Positions 27,680 to 34,751 of a stretch of 37,580 nucleotides of DNA are shown piece by piece. The translations under genes were made by a program, and so were the position numbers. Each line of letters opens with the position of its first letter. Position 1 is the first letter of the stretch. The notes beneath the pieces were generated by a model. The model saw nothing but the letters and a program-made list of their open reading frames with translations. It made no database searches and had not been told where the DNA came from. This stretch comes from Vermiphilus sp. (GTDB lineage Bacteria > Ratteibacteria > UBA8468 > B48-G9 > DTJG01): positions 1 through 37,580 of the forward strand of contig DYKA01000007.1 of assembly GCA_020722805.1 (NCBI GenBank). The letters are read 5' to 3'.

Positions 27680-28153
27680 ATGATAACGATTAAACACATT
27701 GTTGTTGCGTGTGCGGTTGATAGTTTTTCTACGTACACGATCAGGTACTCAATAGAATTGGCAAAACTATTGAATGCAAAACTTACCATACTTCACATTG
27801 TGGATGTGTCAAGGCTGCAGGAGCTTATAAAGATCGGGCTGTTCAAAGAAAAAGAGAGAAAATTCATTGAACAGGACCTTGAAAGAGAAGGCAGGGTATT
27901 TGTTGAAAGATTTAAGAATATTGCGAAGGAAACCGGTGTTGATTGCGATGTGATTGTGATGTGGGGCACAGTACACAAGCAGGTTGCCCGGGTTGTAAAG
28001 GATACAGAAGCCAATCTTCTTGTCATTGGTGGAATACCACATACCTGTGAAGCAGGAGGAAGTACTGAAGGAGAACTTATTCTTGCTGAGGCGCCATGCC
28101 CTGTTCTTGTTGTGAAAAAGCCAGAGCATGACTGGACAGATGTAACATCCTGA
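27680..28153 (+). CDS. universal stress protein (UspA family)
   Basis: This 157-residue UspA-fold protein begins IKHIVVACAVDSFSTYTIRY, and its C-terminal strand is CPVLVVKKP, with VIGGIPHTCEAGGSTEGELIL in the position of the ATP-binding G-x2-G-x9-G(S/T) site. The glycine pattern is irregular, so nucleotide binding is uncertain. Such proteins are cytoplasmic dimers linked to stress or energy state. It starts directly after the subunit D stop, so it is effectively part of the ATPase operon. A role in sensing ATP or ion gradient for the ATPase is an attractive inference with no direct support. Confidence 0.85.
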   Translation: MITIKHIVVACAVDSFSTYTIRYSIELAKLLNAKLTILHIVDVSRLQELIKIGLFKEKERKFIEQDLEREGRVFVERFKNIAKETGVDCDVIVMWGTVHKQVARVVKDTEANLLVIGGIPHTCEAGGSTEGELILAEAPCPVLVVKKPEHDWTDVTS

Positions 28154-28170
28154 AAAGGAGGTGTCTATTT

Positions 28171-28716
28171 ATGAAAAAGAAAATGAGGTGGATTTTTCCT
28201 GCGATTCTTTTGTGTTTCCTTATGGTAAATACAGGTGATGCAAAAGAGAAAAAAATGGGAGGTGTCGCTATGAGGATAACAAGTAGTGCATTTCAGCACA
28301 ATACTATGATTCCTGTAAAATACACATGCGAAGGAATGGATATCAACCCGCCTTTGTTGATAGATGGCATACCTGAAAAAACAAAAAGTATTGTCCTGAT
28401 CATGGACGACCCTGATGCTCCTGTGGGAACATGGATACACTGGATTGTTTTTAATATCCCCTGTACCGGAACAAAACTTGAGATTAAAGAGAATTCTATT
28501 CCTGGAATTCCGGGATGGAACGATTTCAGAAGAGTTAATTACGGCGGACCATGTCCACCTTCAGGAACCCACAGGTACTTCTTCAAAGTTTATGCCCTTG
28601 ACACAATGCTGAATCTGAGGAAAGGAGCAAAACGACAGGAAGTTGAAAGAGCAATGCAGGGGCATATTCTTGCTCAGGCAGAACTTATAGGTCTTTATAA
28701 GAGGCAGGGCAGGTAA
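28171..28716 (+). CDS. exported YbhB/YbcL-type PEBP protein
   Basis: This phosphatidylethanolamine-binding-protein/Raf-kinase-inhibitor-like protein has 181 residues. A signal peptide (MRWIFPAILLCFLMVNTGDA) precedes the domain. Signature parts are YTCEGMDINPPL, IMDDPDAPVGTWIHWIVFNI and NYGGPCPPSGTHRYFFKVYALD, which form the anion pocket. Bacterial members are periplasmic and of poorly known function. AAAAGGAGGTG provides a strong ribosome site. It lies 17 bases after the stress protein gene and may be the last gene of the ATPase transcript. A hairpin with a T-rich tract follows. Confidence 0.92.
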   Translation: MKKKMRWIFPAILLCFLMVNTGDAKEKKMGGVAMRITSSAFQHNTMIPVKYTCEGMDINPPLLIDGIPEKTKSIVLIMDDPDAPVGTWIHWIVFNIPCTGTKLEIKENSIPGIPGWNDFRRVNYGGPCPPSGTHRYFFKVYALDTMLNLRKGAKRQEVERAMQGHILAQAELIGLYKRQGR

Positions 28717-28731
28717 ATCCTCTTCAGTTAT

Positions 28732-28755
28732 CCTTATGGAAGAAAAAACATAAGG
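28732..28755 (+). terminator. candidate hairpin at the end of the ATPase/USP/PEBP operon
   Basis: CCTTATG (28732-28738) and CATAAGG (28749-28755) form a perfect 7-bp stem with a 10-base A-rich loop. A T-rich stretch follows only after about 12 bases, so intrinsic termination would be weak. Confidence 0.35.
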
Positions 28756-28777
28756 CAGAAAGAATTTATTTTCCTTT

Positions 28778-28805
28778 TTGACAACGGGTTATTTAAGTAG
28801 AAAAT
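28778..28805 (+). promoter_or_regulatory. candidate promoter of the Gfo/Idh and URO-D pair
   Basis: A perfect TTGACA (28778-28783), a 16-base spacer and GAAAAT (28800-28805, four of six) precede the oxidoreductase start by 37 bases. Confidence 0.4.
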
Positions 28806-28807
28806 TA

Positions 28808-28836
28808 ACAGGTCCTGTCTGTCCTGAATACAGGAG
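28808..28836 (+). promoter_or_regulatory. paired dyads covering the ribosome site (possible operator or translational hairpin)
   Basis: ACAGGTCCTGT (28808-28818) is a perfect dyad. TCCTG-AATA-CAGGA (28822-28835) is a second dyad whose right arm contains most of the Shine-Dalgarno CAGGAG used by the oxidoreductase gene. The arms share the CCTG/CAGG pair, so alternative pairing is possible. Confidence 0.35.
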
Positions 28837-28842
28837 TGTGAT

Positions 28843-30045
28843 ATGCTTAAGGTCGGGATTATTGGTTTTGGACTTCGTGTTTCGCATATGGCTGCATATA
28901 TGAAGGTTTTCGGCATACCGTACAGAATTGCCGCAATTGCTGATCCCGCTGTTGAAGAGATTGAAAAGGCTGTTAAGGAAAAAGTACCTGAGGCTCACAT
29001 AAGAAGAAGAATTGACCCTGAATTAATGCAGGATACAAAGTATTTTGTTTCAGCAGATGAAATGCTTGATAAGACAGAACTTGATGGGGTTATGATTGGA
29101 ACAAGATGTTATCTTCACACGGAAATGGCATGCAAGGTTGCAGAGAAGAACATTCCTCTTTTCCTTGAAAAACCTGTGGCAATAAATTTTGCTCAATTAA
29201 AAACGCTGGAAAAAGCATTCCAGAATGTTACTGCTCCGGTTGTCGTTTCATTTCCTCTACGTCTTTCTCCAATGGCTATGAGGGTAAAACAGATAATTGA
29301 ATCAGGAAGAATTGGAGAAGTTGAGCATGTTGTTGCGGTGAATGATGTTCCCTACGGGTATGTTTATTTCAATTCATGGTACAGGAACTATCAGGAGGTC
29401 GGAGGACTTTTCCTTCAAAAAGCGACCCACGACTTTGATTATATTTTTTTTCTGACAGGGAGAAAGCCGAAAATGATAGCCGCAATGAACTCCCAGAGGA
29501 TTTACGGGAAAAGGGATAAGCCATTTGAACTATTGTGCAAGGACTGTGATGAAAGAATGGAGTGTATTGAAAGTCAGTTCAATCTTTTCTACAAAAGGTT
29601 CAGAGGCGAAAAGGTTGAATGGAATGAATGGCAGAAGTGTATGTTTTCAAAAGAAATAAAAAATGAGGATAGCGGCAATGCGCTTATTGAACTTGACAAT
29701 GGTGTTCAGATAAGTTATACGCAGAACTTTTTTGTCAGGAATCAGAGGGTTGCAAGACGCGGGGCACGGCTTTACGGATACAAGGGAACAATTGATTTTG
29801 ACTGGTATCGCAACACAATAATTGTGTATGACCATTTTACACCGGTTGTTGAGACAATTGAATTTACAGGAGATATACCTCATTTTGGCGGAGACAGGGA
29901 ACTTGCATATGATTTTCTTATGGCAATGAAAGAAAAAAAGCCATCCCGGTCTCCAATAGATGCAGGAATAACCAGTGCCCTTACATGTTTATGGGCTCGT
30001 GAATCAGCCGAGAAAAGGCAATTTTTTGAAATCAGGATGCCATGA
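28843..30045 (+). CDS. Gfo/Idh/MocA oxidoreductase with a four-cysteine insertion
   Basis: This 400-residue NAD(P)-dependent sugar or cyclitol dehydrogenase has an N-terminal Rossmann strand KVGIIGFGLRVSHMA, the FLEKP motif (EKP near residue 110) and the catalytic-type ATHDFDYI. An unusual part is the Cys cluster CKDC (232, 235), then C241 and C266, which could hold zinc or an iron-sulfur centre; that is inference. It is cytoplasmic with no signal peptide. It overlaps the following URO-D-like gene by 4 bases, so the two are made together. The substrate is probably a sugar or its acid. Confidence 0.9.
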   Translation: MLKVGIIGFGLRVSHMAAYMKVFGIPYRIAAIADPAVEEIEKAVKEKVPEAHIRRRIDPELMQDTKYFVSADEMLDKTELDGVMIGTRCYLHTEMACKVAEKNIPLFLEKPVAINFAQLKTLEKAFQNVTAPVVVSFPLRLSPMAMRVKQIIESGRIGEVEHVVAVNDVPYGYVYFNSWYRNYQEVGGLFLQKATHDFDYIFFLTGRKPKMIAAMNSQRIYGKRDKPFELLCKDCDERMECIESQFNLFYKRFRGEKVEWNEWQKCMFSKEIKNEDSGNALIELDNGVQISYTQNFFVRNQRVARRGARLYGYKGTIDFDWYRNTIIVYDHFTPVVETIEFTGDIPHFGGDRELAYDFLMAMKEKKPSRSPIDAGITSALTCLWARESAEKRQFFEIRMP

Positions 30046-31244
30046 CGAGCAGAGAAAGAATAATCACTTCTCTGAAACACAGACAGCCGGATAAAATTCC
30101 TGTTGACCTCGGCGGCATGGACTCAACAGGGATTACTGCCGCCGCATATAACAAACTGAAGAAATATCTTGTTATGGAAACCGGCAGGACAAGGGTCTAT
30201 GACCCCTATCAGCAGGTGGCGGTTGTGGAAAGGGATGTTCTGGAAGTTATCGGTGCAGATGTAATCGGTATTTTTCCTGAACCGGAAAGATGGAAGGTAT
30301 CAAAACTTCCGGATGGTTCTTTTTGCGAAGTCCCAGAGAGGTGGAATGCAGTAACAATGCCGGATGGTTCACAGCAGGTCGTTGTTGATGAAAAAATAAT
30401 CGCAAAGAGACCGGCAGGGTCATGGTATTTTGAACCAGCCGACTATCCTCTTGCAGAAGCAAAATCAATAAGAGAGATTGAATCAAATATCTCTGTGTTT
30501 GAAAATTTTGACTGGCCGTTTTTCGTTGATGAAACAATTGAGCAGGTCGGCAAAAAAGCAAAACATCTTTATGAAACAACTGACTTCGCCCTGATGGGTA
30601 ATTTTGCTGTCCACATTTTTATGGGCGGTCAGATTCTCAGAGGGTTTGAACAGTTCATGGTTGATCTTGTCCTTGAACCGAAAATTGCTGAGTGTATTAT
30701 GGATAACCTTGTCCGTTCATACATAAAAAGATTTGAAAAATACAACACGCATGTCGGACCCTATGTGCAGATTGTAAATGTCAATGATGACCTTGGAACA
30801 CAGGAATCGTTGCAGGTTTCTCCTGAAACATATAGAAAACTGATTAAGCCATACCAGAAAAAGCTTTATCAATTTATCAAGGAAAAATTTGATGGGTACC
30901 TGTTTCTTCATTCTGATGGCTCTATCTATGACATTATACCGGACCTTATTGATATTGGAGTTGATATTATTAATCCTGTTCAGTTCTCAGCGAAAAACAT
31001 GGAATTGAAAAAACTGAAAAAGGAATTTGGCAAATATATTACGTTCTGGGGAGGCGGCTGTGATACCCAGCACATACTGCCTTATGCTGATATACAAACA
31101 ATTAAAGAACATGTCAAAAAATGCATTGAAACACTTTCCCCTTCTGGTGGGTTTGTTTTCTGCCAGATACATAACATTCAACCAGATGTCCCACCTGAAA
31201 ATATTATGGCAATGTACGAAGCAGTAAAAGAATATTATTCGTAA
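30042..31244 (+). CDS. URO-D family methyltransferase-like protein
   Basis: This 400-residue member of the URO-D/MtaA superfamily has TSRERIITSLKHRQPDKIPVDLG at the start, NVNDDLGTQESLQVSPETYRKLIKPYQKK, the metal His region FLHSDGSI, and cysteines in GGGCDTQHI and FVFCQIHNIQPD. These could build the zinc site of corrinoid-dependent methyltransferases (His plus two Cys). Better metal-ligand preservation than the first paralog (9-1022) suggests this one could be active. No corrinoid protein gene is nearby. It is coupled to a Gfo/Idh gene and collides with the convergent oxidoreductase gene, overlapping its end by 10 bases. Confidence 0.85.
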   Translation: MTSRERIITSLKHRQPDKIPVDLGGMDSTGITAAAYNKLKKYLVMETGRTRVYDPYQQVAVVERDVLEVIGADVIGIFPEPERWKVSKLPDGSFCEVPERWNAVTMPDGSQQVVVDEKIIAKRPAGSWYFEPADYPLAEAKSIREIESNISVFENFDWPFFVDETIEQVGKKAKHLYETTDFALMGNFAVHIFMGGQILRGFEQFMVDLVLEPKIAECIMDNLVRSYIKRFEKYNTHVGPYVQIVNVNDDLGTQESLQVSPETYRKLIKPYQKKLYQFIKEKFDGYLFLHSDGSIYDIIPDLIDIGVDIINPVQFSAKNMELKKLKKEFGKYITFWGGGCDTQHILPYADIQTIKEHVKKCIETLSPSGGFVFCQIHNIQPDVPPENIMAMYEAVKEYYS

Positions 31245-32422
31245 CGGGGAAAAAGATTTTCGTCAAAGACAACTGGTGCTCCGTTTTTCATCATACTCAT
31301 TTTCCCTGCTTCAATCACTGCTGTTGCTATGATTGCCTGAACCGGCAGTGGACGTGTTTTTTCAAACTCTGATATCAATTGTTTTGCTTTTTTTAGTGCG
31401 TTGTTTCCATCAAAAGAAATTGTTTCTTCAGTTATTCTTATGCAGTCATCAATTGCCTGAACAATGCTGTCTGCACCATAACCGAGGTACTCAGTTTTTT
31501 CAGGGTCATCCCGGTCAAGATATGGTTTGAAAAAATAGGGATTAAAAAGTTCATAACCGTTTTTTGTTGTTGTGAAGTTTGAATTCCTGTCTGCGTTATC
31601 AGCCCTGAATTCACCCTGTGTGCAGGTTATCTGAAAACCTTGATTTGAAAGGCACGGATTTGTTTCTGGAAGTATCCATGATGTCTGAAGATACTGAACT
31701 GCTCCATTACTCCAGACAATAAATACCTGACACGAATCAAAGGCATTAATACCACAAGAAACAAGAAACTTCTTCTGCCCTCTCGCAATAACCTTCAATG
31801 GCTCCAGACCTGTAACAAAATAAAACATGTCAATATAATGCGTCCCGAGATATTCAAGAGGAGAACTTCTTTCGCACCAGTTTCTGAAGTATTTCAATGG
31901 AATCTCTCTTCTTTGCTCGTGCCAGGCATGACAGCAAAGTGCTTCTCCCATTTCGCCTTTTCTGTATTTATACTGAAGAGCCCTGAGAGATAAATCGTGT
32001 CTCTTATGATAGTCGGTGAAAACATACACACCATTTTCCCTTGATAGATTTAGAATTTTTCTGGCATCTCTTACAGTCAAACACAGTGGCTTTTGAACAA
32101 TAACATGAAATCTTTTCTCAATGGCAAAAAGCGCCATTTCTGGATGAAGGTCATCTGGTGTTGCAATGATAACTATAGCCGGTCTTGATAGATCCTCAAT
32201 CGCTGTTTTCCATGCAGAAGGATTTTCATCTTCTTCCTGGGGGTATCCTTTAATTTCTGCGTCTGGAAACAGTACTGCCAGTTTTTGTATTGTAGTTCTT
32301 CTTCTTGAGGCAACAGCAATCTGTAAGATTTTACCCTTTCTTCTTTCCTGCAAAAGAACAGGCAGTATGAGCTGTTCTGTTATCATTCCGCCGCCGATAA
32401 TAAGAGCATTTAATTTAGTCAT
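31235..32422 (-). CDS. Gfo/Idh/MocA family oxidoreductase
   Basis: This 395-residue protein begins NALIIGGGMITEQLILP (Rossmann GGGM) and contains IIATPDDLHPEMAL, IVQKPLCLTVRDA and the catalytic HYIDMFYF segment. The usual EKP motif is QKP, so Gln replaces the conserved Glu; the lysine is kept. The second half is a beta-sheet domain typical of the family. It follows GH51 with an 8-base overlap, so it may process the sugar released by that enzyme or a related one. It overlaps the convergent URO-D-like gene by 10 bases. The substrate is unknown. Confidence 0.88.
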   Translation of the reverse strand: MTKLNALIIGGGMITEQLILPVLLQERRKGKILQIAVASRRRTTIQKLAVLFPDAEIKGYPQEEDENPSAWKTAIEDLSRPAIVIIATPDDLHPEMALFAIEKRFHVIVQKPLCLTVRDARKILNLSRENGVYVFTDYHKRHDLSLRALQYKYRKGEMGEALCCHAWHEQRREIPLKYFRNWCERSSPLEYLGTHYIDMFYFVTGLEPLKVIARGQKKFLVSCGINAFDSCQVFIVWSNGAVQYLQTSWILPETNPCLSNQGFQITCTQGEFRADNADRNSNFTTTKNGYELFNPYFFKPYLDRDDPEKTEYLGYGADSIVQAIDDCIRITEETISFDGNNALKKAKQLISEFEKTRPLPVQAIIATAVIEAGKMSMMKNGAPVVFDENLFPRYE

Positions 32423-33950
32423 TTTGCTTCTTTAACTGAATCTTTAACATTGTGATTGAATGTGCAGGAAAATCCCACTGGAAACTGCCTGTCTTTATTT
32501 TTTCCTGACATTCCTCCATTTTCACAGTTTCTTTTCCAAAATCATTCACTGCATAGACATCAGGACCATCAATCACAGAAACAGAAACTGTGTTCCCATA
32601 ACTGTAGCCTCTAAGATCAACAGAGGTGGTCAGGTCTTTCTCTGGATGACGGTTAACAACAATGATGGTCAATTTATTCGTTTCAGAGTCATATGTTGCT
32701 GATACATCCAGATAAGGTACATTATGCATTTCAGGAACATTTCTTTCATCAATCTGAAAACTATCCTTATCAACATCAAATGTAGGCCAAGGAAAATAGC
32801 GATAGTCCTTGCAGGAAAAGGTTTCACTCCATACATCAGGTGAAAGCACAGTATCTCCTGTTTCATTTGCAAAAAGAACAAATGGATAATAAATGGTTTG
32901 TCTCACAAGGGCATCCTTTCTTGTCCGCATCAGACCAAGACAATTAACAAGCATTGATTGGTGCGTGAAATCAAGTGTCCTGCAAAATCTAAGCAGCAGG
33001 TTCATTGAACTTGCAAATACGAGAGCGTCTTTCAGGTTATATACCTCATCAAGGTCATCCTTGTGTCCTTTTCTGTACCAAATGCCCCATTCCGAAAGAG
33101 CCAGACCAATCCTGTGGTTTGTGCGTTTCTCTTCAGAGATCTTTATGATGTCATCCTCCATTTTTTTAAGATGGTCAGCAATCGTAAAAACCTGTCCGAA
33201 TGAGTCAAAATATTCATGCCTTCCAATATAAACATGCACAGATATGTCGTCAATATAATCCCGGGCAGAATTCAGAATAATTCTGTCCCAGTCAGGGTTA
33301 TGTTTTCCCATTCCAACAGCGATAATCCTGATTGATGGATCAACTCGTTTCATTGCTTTTGAAAACTCTGACAGTACCTGACTGTATTGAACGGCACTTT
33401 TTGTTCCAATCTGCCAGTCGCCATATATTTCATTGCCTATTTCCCAATACCTTACATTGAATGGTTGTTGACTTCCATTTTCCTTGCGAAGATTTGCATA
33501 AAAAGTATTTCCGGAACTATTGCAGTATTCCACCCAGTTTGCTGCCTCAAGTGCGGTTCCATTGCCTGCATTTACAGTTATATACGGCTGGGTACCAACC
33601 TTTCTGCAAAACCTGATATATTCATCTGTGCCAAAAAGATTGCTCTCTTCCCGTGTTATATCATCAGCATATGATAGTTTTCTTTTTCTGTTTTCCTGTT
33701 TTCCTGTTCCGTCAATCCAGTGATACCATGACGAAAAATTTCCACCAGGCCATCTTACGGTTCCTGGCTTCAGCCTTTTTATTTCATTAAGAACATCCTT
33801 TCTAAAACCGTTTTCATCAGCAAGAGGTGAATCAGGATCAAAGATTCCTGGATAAAGGCACTGATGAACATGCTCAAGAAAAGAACCAAAAAGATGAGGG
33901 TTCTTCTTCCCGATAATTTTTGAAGAATCAACAATAATATATGACTTCAT
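32415..33950 (-). CDS. abfA: GH51 alpha-L-arabinofuranosidase
   Basis: GH51 enzymes cut terminal alpha-L-arabinofuranosyl groups from arabinan and arabinoxylan with retention. The 511-residue protein starts as usual with the HLFGSFLEHVHQCLYPGI segment and RWPGGNFSSWYHW. The acid/base Glu174 is in YWEIGNE and the nucleophile Glu287 in ALSEWGIWY. There is no signal peptide, so it acts on imported oligosaccharides. The C-terminal beta-sandwich with AHSITMLKI is complete. It is first in a two-gene operon with a Gfo/Idh oxidoreductase. The ATG at 33950 follows GGGGCAGGA. The AraD-like gene at the other end of the window could serve the same sugar. Confidence 0.95.
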   Translation of the reverse strand: MKSYIIVDSSKIIGKKNPHLFGSFLEHVHQCLYPGIFDPDSPLADENGFRKDVLNEIKRLKPGTVRWPGGNFSSWYHWIDGTGKQENRKRKLSYADDITREESNLFGTDEYIRFCRKVGTQPYITVNAGNGTALEAANWVEYCNSSGNTFYANLRKENGSQQPFNVRYWEIGNEIYGDWQIGTKSAVQYSQVLSEFSKAMKRVDPSIRIIAVGMGKHNPDWDRIILNSARDYIDDISVHVYIGRHEYFDSFGQVFTIADHLKKMEDDIIKISEEKRTNHRIGLALSEWGIWYRKGHKDDLDEVYNLKDALVFASSMNLLLRFCRTLDFTHQSMLVNCLGLMRTRKDALVRQTIYYPFVLFANETGDTVLSPDVWSETFSCKDYRYFPWPTFDVDKDSFQIDERNVPEMHNVPYLDVSATYDSETNKLTIIVVNRHPEKDLTTSVDLRGYSYGNTVSVSVIDGPDVYAVNDFGKETVKMEECQEKIKTGSFQWDFPAHSITMLKIQLKKQND

Positions 33951-33985
33951 TCCTGCCCCTTGTTAGGAAGATACAATAATACAGT

Positions 33986-34014
33986 ATGCTATATCAATTT
34001 TCTTTTTCATTCAA
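33986..34014 (-). promoter_or_regulatory. weak candidate promoter of GH51
   Basis: On the minus strand TTGAAT (34009-34014), a 17-base spacer and TAGCAT (33986-33991) lie 36 bases before the start. Each box matches four of six consensus positions. ATACTGTAT lies just downstream and is a small dyad. Confidence 0.3.
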
Positions 34015-34206
34015 GTTTTTCAAGGCAACCTGTCCGGATCAGCAGACCAACTCCTATGTCACAACAACTCATCATTTCTTAGAATGAAACTCTCCGAGAG
34101 CAGACTACGTTGACATTTACCTCCCGCATATCCAGCATATCATGGTTAAACCAGTTCACATAGGTAAGAAAGGACAGAATTGAAAGCAGATAATCTATTT
34201 GTATTT

Positions 34207-34235
34207 TTCAATCGTCAAATATTTGATGATATAAT
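34207..34235 (+). promoter_or_regulatory. promoter with overlapping operator-like dyad before tlpA-like
   Basis: A perfect TATAAT (34230-34235) with extended -10 TG lies 31 bases before the ATG. TTCAAT 17 bases upstream is a poor -35. ATCGTCAAAT/ATTTGATGAT (34211-34230) is a 20-base inverted repeat with one mismatched pair inside the spacer, a typical place for a repressor or activator. Confidence 0.5.
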
Positions 34236-34265
34236 TTAACGGAAGACCCAACAGGGAGGAGGAAT

Positions 34266-34751
34266 ATGAAGATAATGAAGGAATTGGTGATTTTGATGGC
34301 TGCAGTAATTATCAGTGGTTTTCTTGCCTATGCTGCAACGAAGGCGCCTGATTTCAAGTTGACTGACACCCAGGGAAAACAGATAACGCTTTCTGGTCTG
34401 AAAGGGAAGGTCGTTGTTTTGAACTTCTGGGCAACATGGTGTCCGCCATGCAAAGCAGAAATTCCCGATTTTGTAAAGACATATGAAAAATACAAAAACA
34501 AGGGCCTCGTGATTATCAGTGTTGCTGTCAACAGCAAGATTAATGATGTAAAGGAATTTGTTAAACAATACAAAATCACATATCCTGTGGCAATGTCTGA
34601 CAACAACATTGAACAGGTATACGGCGGAATCAATGCTATTCCGACAACATTCATCATTGATAAACAGGGTAATCTTGTGCCTGGCGGAAAGAAAATCGGA
34701 ATGTTTATGAAAGGTGAACTTGAAAAAGTTGTTGCACCTCTTCTAAAATAA
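34266..34751 (+). CDS. TlpA/ResA-type thioredoxin-like protein
   Basis: This 161-residue protein has an N-terminal signal peptide or anchor (KELVILMAAVIISGFLAYAA), then a thioredoxin fold with the redox motif WCPPC (Trp58-Cys62) in NFWATWCPPCKAE. The cis-Pro region is GINAIPTTFIIDKQGN. Such proteins reduce disulfides of exported proteins, for example in cytochrome c maturation, on the outer face of the inner membrane. The ribosome site GGGAGGAGGA is very strong. The stop overlaps the pilB start (TAATG), which is unusual company, as no cytochrome or Dsb gene is near. Confidence 0.92.
   Translation: MKIMKELVILMAAVIISGFLAYAATKAPDFKLTDTQGKQITLSGLKGKVVVLNFWATWCPPCKAEIPDFVKTYEKYKNKGLVIISVAVNSKINDVKEFVKQYKITYPVAMSDNNIEQVYGGINAIPTTFIIDKQGNLVPGGKKIGMFMKGELEKVVAPLLK

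Larger units (their letters stand above)
33951..34265. other. 315-base divergent intergenic region
   Basis: No gene is seen. It contains a weak minus-strand promoter candidate near the GH51 start and, at the other end, a promoter with an overlapping 20-base dyad before the TlpA-like gene. CTCTCCGAGAG near 34091 is a short dyad with no attached T-run. Confidence 0.55.

Noticed and set aside
34113-34150. TTGACA in the GH51/tlpA gap as a promoter
   Set aside because: No -10-like hexamer at 15-19 bases downstream.
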